Of a stretch of 64,000 nucleotides of DNA, positions 62,895 through 64,000 are shown piece by piece (positions within the stretch are counted from its first letter, which is position 1; every line of letters starts with the position of its first letter). This DNA comes from Saprospiraceae bacterium. GTDB lineage: Bacteria; Bacteroidota; Bacteroidia; Chitinophagales; Saprospiraceae. Under the pieces are notes generated by a model. That model worked only from the letters and a program-made list of their open reading frames with translations. It made no database searches and was not told where the DNA came from. The DNA is taken from contig JADJNW010000014.1 of assembly GCA_016714085.1 (NCBI GenBank), positions 62,001 to 126,000 of the forward strand, in the 5' to 3' direction. A program made the translations under genes and the position numbers.

Positions 62895-63971
62895 ATGTCA
62901 AAGGATAAAGAAGCCAAACTCAAAGCCCTACAATCAACGATTGACCGCTTAGACAAAACCTACGGAAAGGGAACAATCATGCGCCTCGGCGATAAACAAG
63001 TGATGGACGTCGAAACGATCCCCACGGGTTCGCTGGGCCTGGATGTTGCGCTGGGCGTCAACGGATTTCCGCGAGGGCGTGTAGTTGAAATTTATGGCCC
63101 GGAATCTTCCGGTAAAACGACATTAGCGATTCACGCCATCGCAGAATGTCAGAAACAAGGCGGTATCGCAGCATTTATTGATGCGGAACACGCATTCGAT
63201 CGTTTTTATGCTCAGAAATTGGGCGTGGACGTCGAAAATTTGCTCATTTCGCAGCCTGATCACGGCGAACAAGCTTTGGAAATAGCTGAAAATCTGATCC
63301 GCTCTGGTGCGATTGATATTATTGTTATCGACTCGGTAGCTGCATTAGTGCCTCGTGGTGAAATTGAAGGCGAAATGGGCGACTCGAAAATGGGTCTTCA
63401 GGCGCGTTTGATGTCGCAAGCCATGCGTAAACTCACAGCCACAATTGGGCGTACAGGTTGTACTTGCGTCTTTATCAACCAGTTGCGCGAGAAAATCGGC
63501 GTTATGTTTGGTAATCCCGAGACAACTACGGGTGGTAATGCATTAAAATTCTACGCTTCTATTCGTTTGGATATTCGCAAAACAGGCTCTGGTATCAAGG
63601 ATAAAGACGGCAATATCGTGGGTAACCATGTACGCGTGAAAGTTGTGAAAAACAAGGTAGCACCGCCGTTTCGCATTGCGGAATTTGATATCATGTTTGG
63701 TGAGGGCATCTCCAAATCTGGCGAAATTGTGGATATGGGTGTAGATCAGGATATTATTCAAAAGAGTGGTGCCTGGTATAGCTATGAAAGTGCCAAAATT
63801 GCTCAAGGGCGAGAGGCTGCCAAGCAATTCTTGATGGATAATCCGGAAGTTGCGAAGGAAATAGAATTGAAAATCAAGGAAAAATTGGTAAGCGGTAGCG
63901 GAACAAAGGTAAAAGCCAGCGTAGAAGATAACGATTTTGAAGGTGGTGAAGCAGAAGGCGCAGAAGATTAA
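62895..63971 (+). CDS. recA: RecA recombinase
   Basis: Strand-exchange ATPase and LexA co-protease of 358 residues. Walker A GPESSGKT is at residues 68-75, Walker B is IIVIDSVAAL, loop L1 is EIEGEMGDSKMGLQAR, loop L2 follows INQLREKIGVMFGNPETTTGGNALKFY, and the C-terminal tail is acidic (DNDFEGGEAEGAED). Complete, with a separate promoter. Confidence 0.98.
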   Translation: MSKDKEAKLKALQSTIDRLDKTYGKGTIMRLGDKQVMDVETIPTGSLGLDVALGVNGFPRGRVVEIYGPESSGKTTLAIHAIAECQKQGGIAAFIDAEHAFDRFYAQKLGVDVENLLISQPDHGEQALEIAENLIRSGAIDIIVIDSVAALVPRGEIEGEMGDSKMGLQARLMSQAMRKLTATIGRTGCTCVFINQLREKIGVMFGNPETTTGGNALKFYASIRLDIRKTGSGIKDKDGNIVGNHVRVKVVKNKVAPPFRIAEFDIMFGEGISKSGEIVDMGVDQDIIQKSGAWYSYESAKIAQGREAAKQFLMDNPEVAKEIELKIKEKLVSGSGTKVKASVEDNDFEGGEAEGAED

Positions 63972-64000
63972 TTGATAGATATTATAACAAAGCTTAGGAA

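Noticed and set aside
1..64000. tRNA, rRNA, insertion sequence, prophage or integrase
   Set aside because: None seen on either strand; gaps are short and filled by leaders, terminators and periodic repeats.

Overview
The window is a contiguous piece of a Bacteroidota chromosome, most likely a Saprospiria-type environmental member. This is inferred from several family-level markers seen together: type IX secretion (T9SS) C-terminal sorting domains, the gliding genes gldE and gldD, a fused MurF-alanine racemase, the bacillithiol enzyme BshA, a DUF6089-type outer-membrane protein, an ATP synthase operon without atpD and atpC, and promoters of the form TTG-N19/20-TAnnTTTG with no Shine-Dalgarno consensus. 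No tRNA, rRNA, CRISPR array, insertion sequence or prophage was seen.

Layout. 1-4.0 kb: end of a histidine operon (hisB end, hisH, hisA, hisF, hisIE) interrupted by an AT-rich polysaccharide deacetylase gene. 4.1-9.9 kb: dnaX with an A10 slippery run, a Crp/Fnr regulator, and a UvrD-like helicase fused to an iron-sulfur nuclease. 10.2-15.7 kb: atpB-E-F-H-A-G. 15.9-23.6 kb: scpA, bshA, a damaged T9SS cargo gene, a MerR regulator with a degenerate B12 domain, and a frameshifted flippase. 23.8-28.1 kb: M42 peptidase, a small membrane protein, pterin dehydratase, murF-alr. 28.3-35.0 kb: three SurA/PpiC-type envelope chaperones and a C-terminal processing protease. 35.4-44.3 kb: an FG-GAP/ASPIC T9SS cargo, an amidotransferase-like exported protein, rpoN, and a 1341-residue cyclase built like mammalian soluble adenylyl cyclase. 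44.4-49.4 kb: ogt, mutY, ssb, gldE, gldD, a frameshifted glyoxalase. 49.5-55.5 kb: rsmA, pdxA, lspA, aspS, nadA. 55.6-64 kb: DUF6089 protein, a YgiB/YgiC-like lipoprotein plus ATP-grasp pair, YjbQ, a GH3-family enzyme, a LysE exporter, an SBBP-repeat T9SS cargo and recA.

The most unusual signal is not a gene. Many intergenic regions, usually just before a start codon, carry short purine-type words repeated every 7 (once every 8) nucleotides, often followed by reverse-complement words on the other arm, so that the leader can fold into a long imperfect hairpin. The words differ from locus to locus but the 7-nt period and the GA/TC step recur. Two copies lie in frame inside dnaX and murF.

Three genes (T9SS cargo, flippase, glyoxalase) carry single-base indels, mostly at short homopolymers and twice as compensating pairs. 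These may be real decay or assembly error, and the sequence alone cannot decide.
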